NCBI RefSeq assembly: GCF_039544005.1
Contig: NZ_BAABKV010000001.1
Coordinates: 4,092,001 to 4,156,000, forward strand
DNA from: Kitasatospora paranensis
Lineage (GTDB): Bacteria; Actinomycetota; Actinomycetes; Streptomycetales; Streptomycetaceae
Length of the DNA: 64,000 nt
Direction: 5' to 3'
Below, in pieces: positions 7,358-16,542 of this stretch. Made by a program: the position numbers and the translations under genes. Below the pieces are notes generated by a model. The model did no database searches. It saw nothing but the letters and a program-made list of their open reading frames with translations, and had not been told where the DNA came from. Numbering within the stretch: the stretch's first letter is position 1; each line of letters opens with the position of its first letter.

Positions 7358-9729
7358 CTACACGGCGTCGAAGGACGTGTGCAGCCGGCGGGTGTGGTCG
7401 AGCGGGCGGACGGGGCCGGTGAGCGCGACCCGGGCGGTGAGCCGTACGTCGGTGCTGGAGGCCGCGAACCGCACGTCCAGGGCGCCCGGTTCGACGATCC
7501 GCCGGCCGTCGCGGCCGGTGAAGGAGGCCAGGTCGGCGGGCACGGTGACCGCGAGGCGGACGCTCTCGCCCGCCGCCAGCGCCAGTCGGTGGTGCCCGAT
7601 CAGGCGCTGCACGGGCTGCACCACCGAGGCGACCGGGTCGTGCAGGTAGACCTGGACGACCTCGGCGCCGTCCCGCGGACCGCTGTTGCGCACGGTCAGC
7701 TCCATCCGGAACTCACCCGCGGTGTCGGCCTGTTCGTTCTCCACCACGAGGTCGGACCAGTCGAACGCGGTGTAGGAGAGGCCGTGCCCGAAGCCGAAGG
7801 CCGCCGTGGGGTCGGTGCTGGACACGTCGGTGGCCTGGGCGAGCCTGGCCGCCAGGTAGCCGGAGGGCTGGACGCCCGGACGGCGGGGCACGCTGACCGG
7901 CAGCCGGCCGGACGGGTTGACCCGGCCGCTGAGCACGCCGGCGACGGCGCCGGTGCCCTCCTCGCCGGGGAAGAAGGCCTGCACGACGGCGGCGGCCTCG
8001 TCGGCGCCCCGCCCGAGCGCGTACGGCCGGCCGGCCAGCAGGGTGACCACCACGGGGGTGCCGCTGTCCAGCAGCATGTCCAGCAGCTGCTGCTGCGCGC
8101 CGGGGAGTTCGAGACTCTCGGCGTCGCAGCCCTCGCCGCTGGTGCCGCGGCCGAACAGGCCGGCCCGGTCGCCGAGGGCGAGCACCACGACGTCGGCGCC
8201 GCGGGCCAGCGCGAGCGCCTCGGGGAAGCCGTCGGTGCCGCCGTCGTCGATGCCGGTGCCGGCTGCGGTGACGATCTCGCTCCCGGCGAACTCGGCGGCC
8301 AGCGCCTCGTGCAGGGTGGGGAGTTCGAGGCCGAGCGGCATGTCCGGGTGCTGCCCGCCGACGTGCACGGGGAAGGCGTAGCAGCCGAGGACGGCCCGGG
8401 CCTCCTGCGCGTTCGGCCCGATCAGGGCGATCCGGGCCGGCCGGGCGAGCGGCAGGATGCCGTCGTTGCGCAGCAGCACCACGGCCTGCTCGGCGAGTTC
8501 GCGGGCGAGGGCCCGGTTGCCGGCCGGGTCGAGGTCGACGGTGCCGCGCAGCGCGTCGGCGTCGTCGAGGTCACGGCCGGCCAGTGCGGCCGGGACGGGG
8601 CTCCAGTCCGGGTCGAGCAGGCCGAGTTCGGCCTTCTGGACGAGCACCCGGCGCAGGGCGCGGTCGATCAGCTGCTCGGGAGCCGGCCGTCGGCGACGGC
8701 GTCCAGCAGCGGCCGGCCGAAGGTCTTGACGGTGGGGAGTTCGACGTCGACGCCGGCGGTGAGGGCGGCGCGCGCGGCGTCGGCCCAGTCCGCGGCGATG
8801 CCGTGCAGGGTCTTCAGGAAGGCGATGCCGAAGTAGTCGGCGACGACCGTCCCCTCGAAGCCCCAGGTGTCGCGGAGCAGCCCGGTGAGCAGGTCGCCGT
8901 CGGCCGCGGACGGCACGCCGTCGGTGTCGGTGTAGGCGTGCATCACCGAGCGGACGCCGCCCTCGCGGACGGCCATCTCGAACGGGGGCAGGATGACGTC
9001 GGCGCGCTCCCGGGCACCCATCGCGACCGGCGCGATGTTGCGCCCGGCACGGGAGGCGGAGTAGCCGGCGAAGTGCTTGAGCGTGGCGACGATGCCGGCG
9101 GACTGCAGGCCCCGGACGTAGGCGGTGGCGATGGTGCCGACCAGGTAGGGGTCCTCGCCGATGGTCTCCTCGACCCGGCCCCAGCGGGCGTCGCGGACGA
9201 CGTCCAGGACGGGTGCCAGGCCCTGGTGGACGCCGACCGCGCGCATGTCGCGGCCGATCGCGGCGGCCATCTCGCGGACGAGTGCAGGGTTCCAGGCGGC
9301 GCCCCAGGAGAGCGGGACGGGGTAGGCGGTGGCGCGCCAGGCGGCGAAGCCGGCCAGGCACTCCTCGTGGGCGAGGGCGGGGATGCCGAAGCGGTTGGCG
9401 GCGGCGATCCGGCGCTGGGTGCGCAGCAGGGACAGTGCGCCGAGCGCCGGGTCGACCGGGGCGGTGCCGAACGGCCGGGTGAGCTGGCCGAGCCCGTGCG
9501 GGAGCAGGGTGTCGAGGTCGACGGCGTCGTCCATCTCGTGCTGGAACGGTGCCACCTCACCACCGTCGCCGGCGGCGCCGACCCAGACGCCGAACAGCTG
9601 GGCGGTCTTCTCCTGCAGGGTCATCTCGGCGATCAGCGCGTCGGCGCGGGCGCCCGGGTCGAGGGTGCTGTCCTGCCAGGCGGGCACGGACGTCCCGGTC
9701 TGTACGGCCACGTTCACGGTGTCGGTCAC
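7358..9729 (-). CDS. Glycoside hydrolase family 3 (beta-glucosidase/beta-xylosidase), one-base frameshift
   Basis: The restored protein has 790 residues. An N-terminal GH3 barrel contains KHFAGYS and the nucleophile Asp298 in GTVVADYFG. A GH3 C-terminal domain and a fibronectin-III-like domain (GFGHGLSYTAFDW) complete the fold. The frame breaks at 8678-8681: as given the first half ends in LPSS-stop, while one extra base gives LPEQLIDRALRRVLVQK and runs to the natural end. There is no signal peptide, so the enzyme acts on imported oligosaccharides. The GTG start overlaps the upstream permease stop (GTGA) and has GGAGG five bases before it. With the ABC genes, divergent LacI and xylanase, a beta-xylosidase of the bxlA type is likely. 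Confidence 0.85.
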
Positions 9730-10544
9730 TTTCCTCCGACCCCCATCAGCCCTTGGACAAGGGCGCGGCGGGCGAACAGGTAGACGAGCAGGATCGGGAT
9801 CATCGACAGCACCACGGCGGCCAGCAGGCCGGGGACGTTGATGCCGTACTGGGTCTGGAAGTTGTAGAGCCCGAGGGTGATCACCTTGGTGTCGTCGGAC
9901 TGGGTGAGCACCAGGGGGAAGAGGAAGCCGTTCCAGGCCTGGAGGGCCGAGAAGACCGTGATGGTCGACAGGCCGCCCTTGGACAGCGGCAGGACGAGCT
10001 GGACGAACACCCGCCAGGGGGCGGCGCCGTCCATGGCCATGGCCTCGTACAGCTCGGGGCTGATGTCGCGCATCACGCCGGTGAGGATCAGGGCGCAGAC
10101 CGGCAGCGAGAACGCGGCGGTCGGCAGGATCACACCGATCAGGTTGTCGTACAGGCCGGCCTTGCTGATGACGTAGAACATCGGCACGATCACCGCCTGC
10201 GCGGGGATCGCCAGGCCCAGCAGGAACAGCCGGAAGACGGTGGTGGTCGTCCGGCCGCGGCTGCGCACGATCGCGTAGGCCAGCGGCGGCACGACCAGCA
10301 GCACGATGGCGACCACGCTCACCGTGACGATCACGGTGTTGAGGAAGTACTGGCCGAATCCGTTGCTGAAGTCGTCGAGGTAGTTCTGCAGGGTCAGGTG
10401 GGTCGGGATGCCCAGCGGGCCGGTGGCGGCGTAGTCGGCACGGGTCTGCAGGGTCGCGGTCAGCAGCACGTAGAGCGGCAGGCCCACGACGACCAGCCAG
10501 ACCAGCGAGCCGAGCCCGGCCAGGTGGTTGGTGCGGTGCCTCAT
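9726..10544 (-). CDS. Sugar ABC transporter permease, MalG type
   Basis: This 272-residue inner-membrane permease has about six hydrophobic segments. The EAA loop is visible as LYEAMAMDGAAPWRVFVQLVLPL, where an ATPase would dock. It forms the second half of the membrane channel with the neighbouring MalF-type permease. The ATG at 10544 shares one base with the preceding stop (TGATG), and its own stop overlaps the GH3 start, so translation should be coupled through the operon. No ATPase gene is present here; in Streptomyces such importers commonly use the shared ATPase MsiK, encoded elsewhere. Confidence 0.9.
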   Translation of the reverse strand: MRHRTNHLAGLGSLVWLVVVGLPLYVLLTATLQTRADYAATGPLGIPTHLTLQNYLDDFSNGFGQYFLNTVIVTVSVVAIVLLVVPPLAYAIVRSRGRTTTTVFRLFLLGLAIPAQAVIVPMFYVISKAGLYDNLIGVILPTAAFSLPVCALILTGVMRDISPELYEAMAMDGAAPWRVFVQLVLPLSKGGLSTITVFSALQAWNGFLFPLVLTQSDDTKVITLGLYNFQTQYGINVPGLLAAVVLSMIPILLVYLFARRALVQGLMGVGGK

Positions 10545-11476
10545 CACAGGCCCTCCGAGGTGCTGCGCATCCTGTCGTAGCCGGAGAGGCGGACGACGAG
10601 GAGCGAGATGACGGTGGCCACCAGGACGAGCAGCAGCGCGATGGCCGAACCGGCGCCGAAGTCGAAGCCCTTGAAGGCCTTCTGGTACATGTAGTAGGCA
10701 CTGATCGTGGTGTCGGTGCCGGGCCCGCCCTGGGTGAGGATCAGGACGGTGTCGAAGGTGGTCAGGCCACCGACGACCATGAGGATCGTCGAGGTGATGA
10801 CCGCGTTGCGCATCTGCGGCAGCGTGATGTGGAAGAACTGCCGTACGGTGCCGGCGCCGTCGATCGCGGCGGCCTGGTAGAGCACCGGCGGGACGGCCCG
10901 GGCGGCGCCCTGGTAGATCAGTGTGTGGAACGGGGTGAACTGCCAGGCCCCCACGAAGACCAGCACGCCGATCGCGCCGGTCTGCGAGCCGAACAGGTTG
11001 CCGTCGCCGAACAGCCACGTCGCCTGCGAGGGGACGCCGAAGTTCGGGTCGAGCAGGGCCCGCCACAGCACGGACACGGCGGTGGCCGAGAGCAGCAGCG
11101 GCACGAAGTAGATCGCCGACAGCACGGCGCGGTTGCGCTGCGGGCCCGCGGCCCAGACGCCGAGCAGCAGGGAGATCGGCGTCTGGACGGCGACCCCGAG
11201 CAGGGTGAGCAGCAGGCTGAGCCAGAGGCTCTTGAGCATCACCGGGTCGTGGAAGAGCGCGACCCAGTTGTCGAACCCCGCGAACTCGGGTGCGCCGAGG
11301 CCGTCCCAGCGGGTGAAGGAGAGGACGGCGACCAGCACCAGCGGGACGATGGCGAAGAGGACGAAGAAGAGGGTGGCGGGAACCGCCCAGACGAAGCCCG
11401 GGCGGGTCACCGTGGCGGCGGGCCGGCGAGCGGCCCGACGCCTCTCCACAACTGCGGCGGTTACGGTCGTGGTCAT
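10544..11476 (-). CDS. Sugar ABC transporter permease, MalF type
   Basis: A 310-residue permease with six predicted membrane segments and the conserved loop LYQAAAIDGAGTVRQFFHITL near residue 210. It pairs with the MalG-type permease and the binding lipoprotein encoded immediately upstream (15 bp gap). The basic, alanine-rich N-terminal 30 residues are cytoplasmic. The order binding protein, MalF type, MalG type, GH3 matches the xylobiose uptake (bxl) clusters described in Streptomyces; the sugar specificity is inferred from that context only. Confidence 0.9.
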   Translation of the reverse strand: MTTTVTAAVVERRRAARRPAATVTRPGFVWAVPATLFFVLFAIVPLVLVAVLSFTRWDGLGAPEFAGFDNWVALFHDPVMLKSLWLSLLLTLLGVAVQTPISLLLGVWAAGPQRNRAVLSAIYFVPLLLSATAVSVLWRALLDPNFGVPSQATWLFGDGNLFGSQTGAIGVLVFVGAWQFTPFHTLIYQGAARAVPPVLYQAAAIDGAGTVRQFFHITLPQMRNAVITSTILMVVGGLTTFDTVLILTQGGPGTDTTISAYYMYQKAFKGFDFGAGSAIALLLVLVATVISLLVVRLSGYDRMRSTSEGL

Positions 11477-11491
11477 GTGGGTGAGCCTGTC

Positions 11492-12799
11492 TCAGCTGGT
11501 CGACAGGGCCTGCATGGCCTTGGCGAAACCGGCTGCGTCGAGCTGTCCGTTGAAGAACTGCTGCACGGCCTGGTGGATCGGGGTGATCGCGGCGGGCGGG
11601 TACGCCTGGTCCCAGGAGAGCTGGAACGAGGGGGCCTGCTTCACCAGGTCGAACTGGAAGGTGGAGTACTCCGGGTTGGCGGCGGTGCCGAGGAACTTCG
11701 AGGTGTTGGTGGTGGTCGGCAGGTTGCCGATGGCGAGCTGCGCCTGCACGAACTCGTCGGAGTACTGGAGCTTGAGGAACTCGGCGACGGCCTCGGGGTG
11801 CTTGGTCTTCTTCAGCACCGAGTAGAAGTTGTTGGTGTTGCCGACGACGTCCTTCGGGTCGCCCTTGCCGTCGGTGACGGTCGGGAAGGAACCGTAGCCG
11901 AGGTCCTTCTTGGTGAAGTCCGGGCTGGCGTCCTGCTGGGTGGAGTACTCCCAGGAGCCCATCAGCTCGAAGCCTGCCTTGCCGCGGGCCAGCAGCGCCG
12001 GCGAGCCGCCGTCGGTGAACTTCACCGAGTCGAAGTTGGTGCCGAACGCACCGGCGTCGATCAGCTGCTTCAGCATGCCGAGCGCCTTGGTGCTGTCCTC
12101 GCTGTTCCAGGCGGACTTGTCGCCGCCCAGCGCCTTCTCGAACAGGCCGGGCCCGGCGACGCGGTCGTAGACGTACTCGAACCACATCAGCGTCGGCCAC
12201 TGGTCGCCGCCACCGAGCGCGATCGGGGTGACGCCCTTGGCCTTGAGGACGCGCACGGCGTTCAGCAGGTCGTCCCAGGTCTTCGGCTCGGTCAGGCCGG
12301 CGTCGGCGAGGACCTTCTTGTTGTTGAAGAGCAGGACGGGCTGGGTGCCGCGCATCGGGATGCCGTACGACTTGCCGCCGACCACCGCGGTGTTGAACAC
12401 CGACGGGAGGAAGTTGTCCTTGAGGCCCGGGTCGTTCTTGATCATGTCGTCGAGCGGCATGAGCAGGTCGGCCTTGACGAACGGGGCGATCGAGCCGCCG
12501 CCCCAGTTGAAGAAGATGTCCGGGGCCTGCTTGGTGTTGATGATCGTCTGGAGCTTCTGCTGGTAGTCGGCGCCCGGGATGGTGTCCAGGACGGCCTTGA
12601 CCTTGGAAGTCTTGTTGAAGGTGTCGACCAGCTGCTTCTCGACCTTGTTGGTGGCGTCGCCGTAGACCAGGACGTGGATCTGGCCGCTGCCGGCCGCGTC
12701 GGAGGAGCCGGAACCGCTGCCGCAGGCGGCCAGCGTCATTCCGAGGAGCAGGGCGGTGCCGCCGGCCAGCGTGCGGGGGAGCCGGGAAAGTCGTCTCAT
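11492..12799 (-). CDS. Extracellular sugar-binding lipoprotein of an ABC importer
   Basis: The 435-residue protein begins with a signal peptide ending in the lipobox LAAC (Cys26), followed by a Gly/Ser linker. The rest is a family 1 solute-binding fold (IHVLVYGDATNKVEKQLVDTF, then IFFNWGGGSIAPFV). It should be anchored outside the membrane and deliver an oligosaccharide to the two permeases. It is the first gene of the operon, driven by a promoter at 12854-12882 with CGAAA-type operator elements between promoter and start. The ATG has AAAGG about eight bases upstream. The ligand is likely a xylo-oligosaccharide by context. Confidence 0.88.
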   Translation of the reverse strand: MRRLSRLPRTLAGGTALLLGMTLAACGSGSGSSDAAGSGQIHVLVYGDATNKVEKQLVDTFNKTSKVKAVLDTIPGADYQQKLQTIINTKQAPDIFFNWGGGSIAPFVKADLLMPLDDMIKNDPGLKDNFLPSVFNTAVVGGKSYGIPMRGTQPVLLFNNKKVLADAGLTEPKTWDDLLNAVRVLKAKGVTPIALGGGDQWPTLMWFEYVYDRVAGPGLFEKALGGDKSAWNSEDSTKALGMLKQLIDAGAFGTNFDSVKFTDGGSPALLARGKAGFELMGSWEYSTQQDASPDFTKKDLGYGSFPTVTDGKGDPKDVVGNTNNFYSVLKKTKHPEAVAEFLKLQYSDEFVQAQLAIGNLPTTTNTSKFLGTAANPEYSTFQFDLVKQAPSFQLSWDQAYPPAAITPIHQAVQQFFNGQLDAAGFAKAMQALSTS

Positions 12800-12811
12800 C
12801 GCGGTGCCTTT

Positions 12812-12838
12812 CGAAATCTTTCGGCCACATCGCCGAAA
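12812..12838. promoter_or_regulatory. CGAAA/TTTCG operator cluster upstream of the sugar operon
   Basis: The palindrome CGAAATCTTTCG (12812-12823; arms CGAAA and TTTCG, 2-base spacer) is followed by another CGAAA at 12834-12838. The latter also forms a wider inverted pair with the TTTCG. CGAAA-type inverted elements are the sites associated with LacI-family xylan regulators (BxlR/XlnR type) in Streptomyces. The cluster lies just upstream of the binding-protein start and downstream of its promoter, where a bound repressor would block transcription. The match to the known consensus is from memory and approximate. Confidence 0.6.
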
Positions 12839-12853
12839 TATGTTGGCGCTGCG

Positions 12854-12882
12854 ACGCTAAGTCCCGGCACTGCGGGGGTCAA
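12854..12882 (-). promoter_or_regulatory. Probable vegetative promoter of the sugar-uptake operon
   Basis: On the minus strand, TTGACC (12882-12877) and TAGCGT (12859-12854) are separated by exactly 17 bases. This is a good match to the main Streptomyces sigma factor consensus. Transcription would begin near 12847, about 48 bases before the binding-protein ATG, so the CGAAA elements fall in the start region and 5' leader. Spacing and sequence are seen; activity is inferred. Confidence 0.6.
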
Positions 12883-12939
12883 CCCCCGGTCGTGCGGTTA
12901 CCAAAGCGTGACCCTGGGCGGTGCCTTATGCTGCACGGC

Positions 12940-13962
12940 ATGCGCGAAGACGAGGAGGCGGGGCGCGTCACCCTCGCCCAGGTGGCCGAAGAGGCCGGGG
13001 TCTCCATTTCGACGGTTTCGAAAGTTCTCAACGGCCGCCAGGACGTCTCCCGCCCGACCCGGAGCAAGGTCGAGCGTCTGCTGGAGATCCACGGCTACCG
13101 CCGCACGCCCAAGTCGGCCTGGGAGGCGCCGCTGATCGAGATCGTCTTCCACGAGCTCGACAGCATCTGGGCGATGGAACTGATCCGCGGCATCGAGAAC
13201 GTCGCCAAGGACAACGATGCCAGCGTCGTCCTCACCGAGAGCGGCACCCGGCACGCCCCGGACCCGGGCTGGATCGAGGGCGTGCTGCGCCGCCGGCCGC
13301 TCGGCGTGGTGCTGGTCTTCTCCAGCCTGCCGCCCGAGGTCAAGCAGCAACTGCGTTCGCGGGCAATCCCGTTCGTGATCATCGACCCGGCCGGCGACCC
13401 GGAGCCGGACGTCCCGTCGGTGGGCTCCGCGAACTGGTCGGGCGGCGTCGCCGCCACCCGCCACCTGATCGAGTCCGGACACCGCCGGATCGGCATCATC
13501 ACCGGCCCCGAGGACATGCTCTGCTCGCTGGCCCGGCTCGACGGGTTCCGCTCCGCGATGGGCATGGCCGGCCTCGCGGTCGACCCCGCGCTCGTCGCGT
13601 TCGGCGACTTCCACGTGGAGGGCGGGCGGCTCCGGGCGATGGAGATGCTCTCCCGCCCCGACCGGCCGACGGCCATCTTCGCCGGCAGCGACCTGCAGGC
13701 CCTCGGCGTTCTGGAGGCCGCCCGGCTGCACGGGCTCAAGGTGCCGGACGACCTGTCGGTGGTCGGCTACGACGACGTGGCGCTCGCCCGGTGGACGAGC
13801 CCGGCCCTGACCACCGTCCACCAGCCGCTGCGCAAGATGGCGGAGGAGGCGGCGCAGATGCTGCTCCGGCTGCGCGCCGAGGAGAGCACCGCCACCCGGC
13901 TCGAACTCTCCACCAGCCTGGTCGTGCGCAGCAGCACCGCCCCGCCACCGGCCGGGATCTGA
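12940..13962 (+). CDS. LacI-family transcriptional repressor (BxlR-like)
   Basis: The roughly 340-residue protein has an N-terminal LacI helix-turn-helix (VTLAQVAEEAGVSISTVSKV) and the hinge region, followed by a periplasmic-binding-like sensor domain ending PVGRVGYDDV-like as SVVGYDDVALARWTSP. It is divergent from the binding-protein operon, across an intergenic region holding CGAAA/TTTCG elements that it probably binds. The likely inducer is an imported xylo-oligosaccharide. The start is uncertain: ATG 12940 or ATG 12928, neither with a clear ribosome binding site, and a GTG further upstream is less likely. It is followed by the xylanase gene. Confidence 0.85.
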   Translation: MREDEEAGRVTLAQVAEEAGVSISTVSKVLNGRQDVSRPTRSKVERLLEIHGYRRTPKSAWEAPLIEIVFHELDSIWAMELIRGIENVAKDNDASVVLTESGTRHAPDPGWIEGVLRRRPLGVVLVFSSLPPEVKQQLRSRAIPFVIIDPAGDPEPDVPSVGSANWSGGVAATRHLIESGHRRIGIITGPEDMLCSLARLDGFRSAMGMAGLAVDPALVAFGDFHVEGGRLRAMEMLSRPDRPTAIFAGSDLQALGVLEAARLHGLKVPDDLSVVGYDDVALARWTSPALTTVHQPLRKMAEEAAQMLLRLRAEESTATRLELSTSLVVRSSTAPPPAGI

Positions 13963-14144
13963 CGCACCGGCACCTCGACGGGTCCTGCGGACGGTCCACC
14001 GGGAAGTGACCCGTCCGTAGGCCTTGCCGCGGCGAAAACAGTCGGTGCATACTCCGGAATGTTTCAGCCGCAGTGTCGCACCATCGGCCCCACACACCCT
14101 CACCCGTACCGCCCCCCACCCGGCTCAACGGAAAGAGGAATGGC

Positions 14145-15541
14145 ATGCGCATGCTAGGACGGCACCGCCTTGCCACGGCCGCCGCGGCCGCGGCCGTACT
14201 CGCACTGCTCGGAACGGCCTCCCCGCGGGCGCCGCCGACACCACGCTCCGCGGCCTCGCCGAGGCGCAGAACCGCTACTTCGGCACCGCGCTGACCGCCG
14301 ACAACCTCAACAACTCCACGCTCACCGCGGTCGCCGCGGCGCAGTTCGACATGGTCACCCCGGGCAACGAGATGAAGTGGGACACCGTCGAGCCGTCCCG
14401 CGGCAGCTTCAACTTCGCCCCCGGCGACAAGATCCTGTCCTTCGCCCAGGCCCACAGCCAGCGGGTCCGCGGCCACAACCTGGTCTGGCACAGCCAGCTC
14501 CCGTCCTGGGTGAGCAGCCTGCCCACCGCGCAGGTCGCGACCGCGATGACGGACCACGTCACCGCCGAGGTCACCCACTACAAGGGCAAGCTCTACGCCT
14601 GGGACGTCGTCAACGAGCCGTTCAACGAGGACGGCAGCTACCGGCAGGACGCGTTCACCCAGGCGTACGGCTCGGGCCCCGCCTACATCGCGGCCGCCCT
14701 GACCGCCGCCCACGCCTCCGACCCGGCGGCCAAGCTCTACCTGAACGACTACAACATCGAGGGCACCGGCACCAAGAGCAACGCCATGTACGACCTGGTG
14801 AAGTCGCTCAAGGCGCAGGGCGTCCCGATCGACGGCGTGGGCTTCGAGAGCCACTTCATCGTGGGCCAGGTGCCCTCCAGCCTCCAGGCCAACATGCAGC
14901 GCTTCGCCGACCTCGGCGTGGACGTCGCCGTCACCGAACTCGACGACCGCACCACCGTGCCCGCCACCAGCGCGGCCCTGACCACCCAGGCCAACGAGTA
15001 CGCGGCCGTGGTGAAGGCCTGTCTGGCCGTGACCCGCTGCGTCGGGGTGAGCCAGTGGGGCGTCGGCGACGCCGACTCGTGGATCCCGAGCGCCTTCTCC
15101 GGCTACGGCGCGGCCACCATGTACGACCAGAGCTACCAGCCGAAGCCGGCGTTCACCTCCGCCCAGCAGGCCCTCGGCGGCACCGGGACGGGCGGCGGCG
15201 GCACCGGCGGCGGCGGGACGGGCGGCGGCACCACCGGCGCCTGCAACGCGGTCTTCTCCTTCGACCAGCAGTGGCAGGGCGGCTTCAACGGCAAGGTGAC
15301 GGTGACCGCGGGCAGCACGGCGGTCACCAGCTGGAAGGTGACGCTCACCCTGGCCGCCGGACAGCAGCTCTCCGGGCTCTGGAGCGGCGCGGTGACCTGG
15401 GACGCCGCGCACACCGTGATGACGGTCGCCTCGACCTACAACGGGAGCCTGGCGGCGGGTGCCTCCACCAGCTTCGGCTTCACGGTGCAGTCCAACGGCA
15501 ACACCGCGGCCCCCACCGTGGGGAGCTGCACGGCCTCCTGA
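14145..15541 (+). CDS. Secreted GH10 endo-xylanase with C-terminal CBM2, frameshift in the signal region
   Basis: The restored protein has 465 residues. It has a signal peptide (start MRMLGRHRLA), a GH10 catalytic barrel, a Gly/Thr-rich linker at about 15175-15240, and a family 2 carbohydrate-binding module bounded by two cysteines (ACNAVFSF to GSCTAS). The acid/base Glu lies in WDVVNEPF and the nucleophile Glu in AVTELDDR. The signal peptide and mature domain are in different frames: one C is missing in the CCCC run near 14221-14225, and adding it gives GTASPAGAADTTLRGLAEA. A ribosome binding site AGAGGA precedes ATG 14145. The enzyme would cut xylan outside the cell for the neighbouring importer. 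A strong hairpin follows the stop. Confidence 0.88.
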
Positions 15542-15554
15542 CCGGCCCTGCGGT

Positions 15555-15604
15555 CCGCGGGCCGCACACCCGGCCGCACACCCGGCCGGGTGTGCGGCCC
15601 GCGG
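15555..15604 (+). terminator. Strong hairpin after the xylanase gene, two alternative folds
   Basis: Nineteen-base arms (15555-15573 and 15586-15604) are perfect reverse complements around a 12-base loop. The loop repeats the arm sequence, so a second fold exists: the 28-base stretch 15572-15599 is a perfect palindrome with no loop. It lies 14 bp after the xylanase stop. A factor-independent terminator without a U-tract, common in Streptomyces, is the simplest reading. Confidence 0.8.
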
Positions 15605-15839
15605 CGTTCACGGGCGCGGCCGATCCGATCCCGGGCCTTCTCCGCGCACCCCCGTCACCCGCCCGAACCGCCTCCCACCTGCGGAGCCGGGGTGTCCACC
15701 GGACACTCCGCGGGTAGCACGAACAGGTGCGAATGGCCCCGTACGACACTCGGTGACCGACCCCTCCTCATATGATCGGAGTGACATACGCCATCCTTGG
15801 TGGTGAGAAACACCGACCGGACGATGCAGGAGGAAGCAC

Positions 15840-16514
15840 GTGGACGACGTTCTTCGCCGCGCCGCGCTGTTCGCAGCCCTCGATGACGACCAGGCTGCCG
15901 AGCTCCGCGCTTCCATGACCGAGGTGACCCTCGCCCGCGGCGAGTCGCTGTTCCACGAGGGCGATCCGGGCGACCGCCTGTACGTCGTCGTCGAGGGCAA
16001 GGTGAAGCTGCACCGCGCCTCGCCGGACGGCCGCGAGAACATGCTCGCGGTGCTCGGCCCCAGCGAGATGATCGGCGAGCTGTCCCTCTTCGACCCCGGA
16101 CCGCGCACCGCGACCGCCACCGCGCTCACCGAGGTGAAGCTGCTCGGCCTCGGCCACGGCGACCTGCTGCCGCTGCTGCACGCCCGGCCCGAGGTGTCGA
16201 TCGCGCTGCTGCGCGCCATCGCCCGCCGGCTGCGCCGCACCAACGACGTCATGTCCGACCTGGTCTTCTCGGACGTGCCCGGCCGCGTGGCCAAGGCGCT
16301 GCTGGACCTCTCCCGGCGATTCGGCGTGCAGTCCGAGGAGGGCATCCACGTCTCCCACGACCTCACCCAGGAGGAGCTGGCCCAGCTGGTCGGCGCCTCC
16401 CGCGAGACGGTCAACAAGGCGCTCGCCGACTTCGCCGGCCGCGGCTGGCTGAAGCTGGAGGCCCGCGCCGTCGTCCTGCTCGACGTCGAGCGCCTCTCGC
16501 GCCGCTCGCGCTGA
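15840..16514 (+). CDS. crp: Crp/Fnr-family cyclic-nucleotide-binding regulator
   Basis: The 224-residue protein has an N-terminal cNMP-binding beta-barrel (phosphate-binding region IGELSLFDPGPRTATATA near residue 78) and a C-terminal winged helix with recognition segment TQEELAQLVGASRETVNKAL. It closely fits the Streptomyces Crp (SCO3571 from memory), a cAMP receptor that influences germination, development and antibiotic production. The GTG start at 15840 has an AGGAGGAAG ribosome binding site. It is monocistronic, followed by convergent genes. Confidence 0.9.
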   Translation: MDDVLRRAALFAALDDDQAAELRASMTEVTLARGESLFHEGDPGDRLYVVVEGKVKLHRASPDGRENMLAVLGPSEMIGELSLFDPGPRTATATALTEVKLLGLGHGDLLPLLHARPEVSIALLRAIARRLRRTNDVMSDLVFSDVPGRVAKALLDLSRRFGVQSEEGIHVSHDLTQEELAQLVGASRETVNKALADFAGRGWLKLEARAVVLLDVERLSRRSR

Positions 16515-16542
16515 CCGCCCGCCCGCCCGCGAGGAGCACGGC

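Noticed and set aside
9726..12830. One 1034-codon minus-strand frame across the transporter genes
   Set aside because: Only its last 272 codons (the MalG-type permease) are real; the rest is a shadow of the binding protein and MalF-type permease, which are in other frames.
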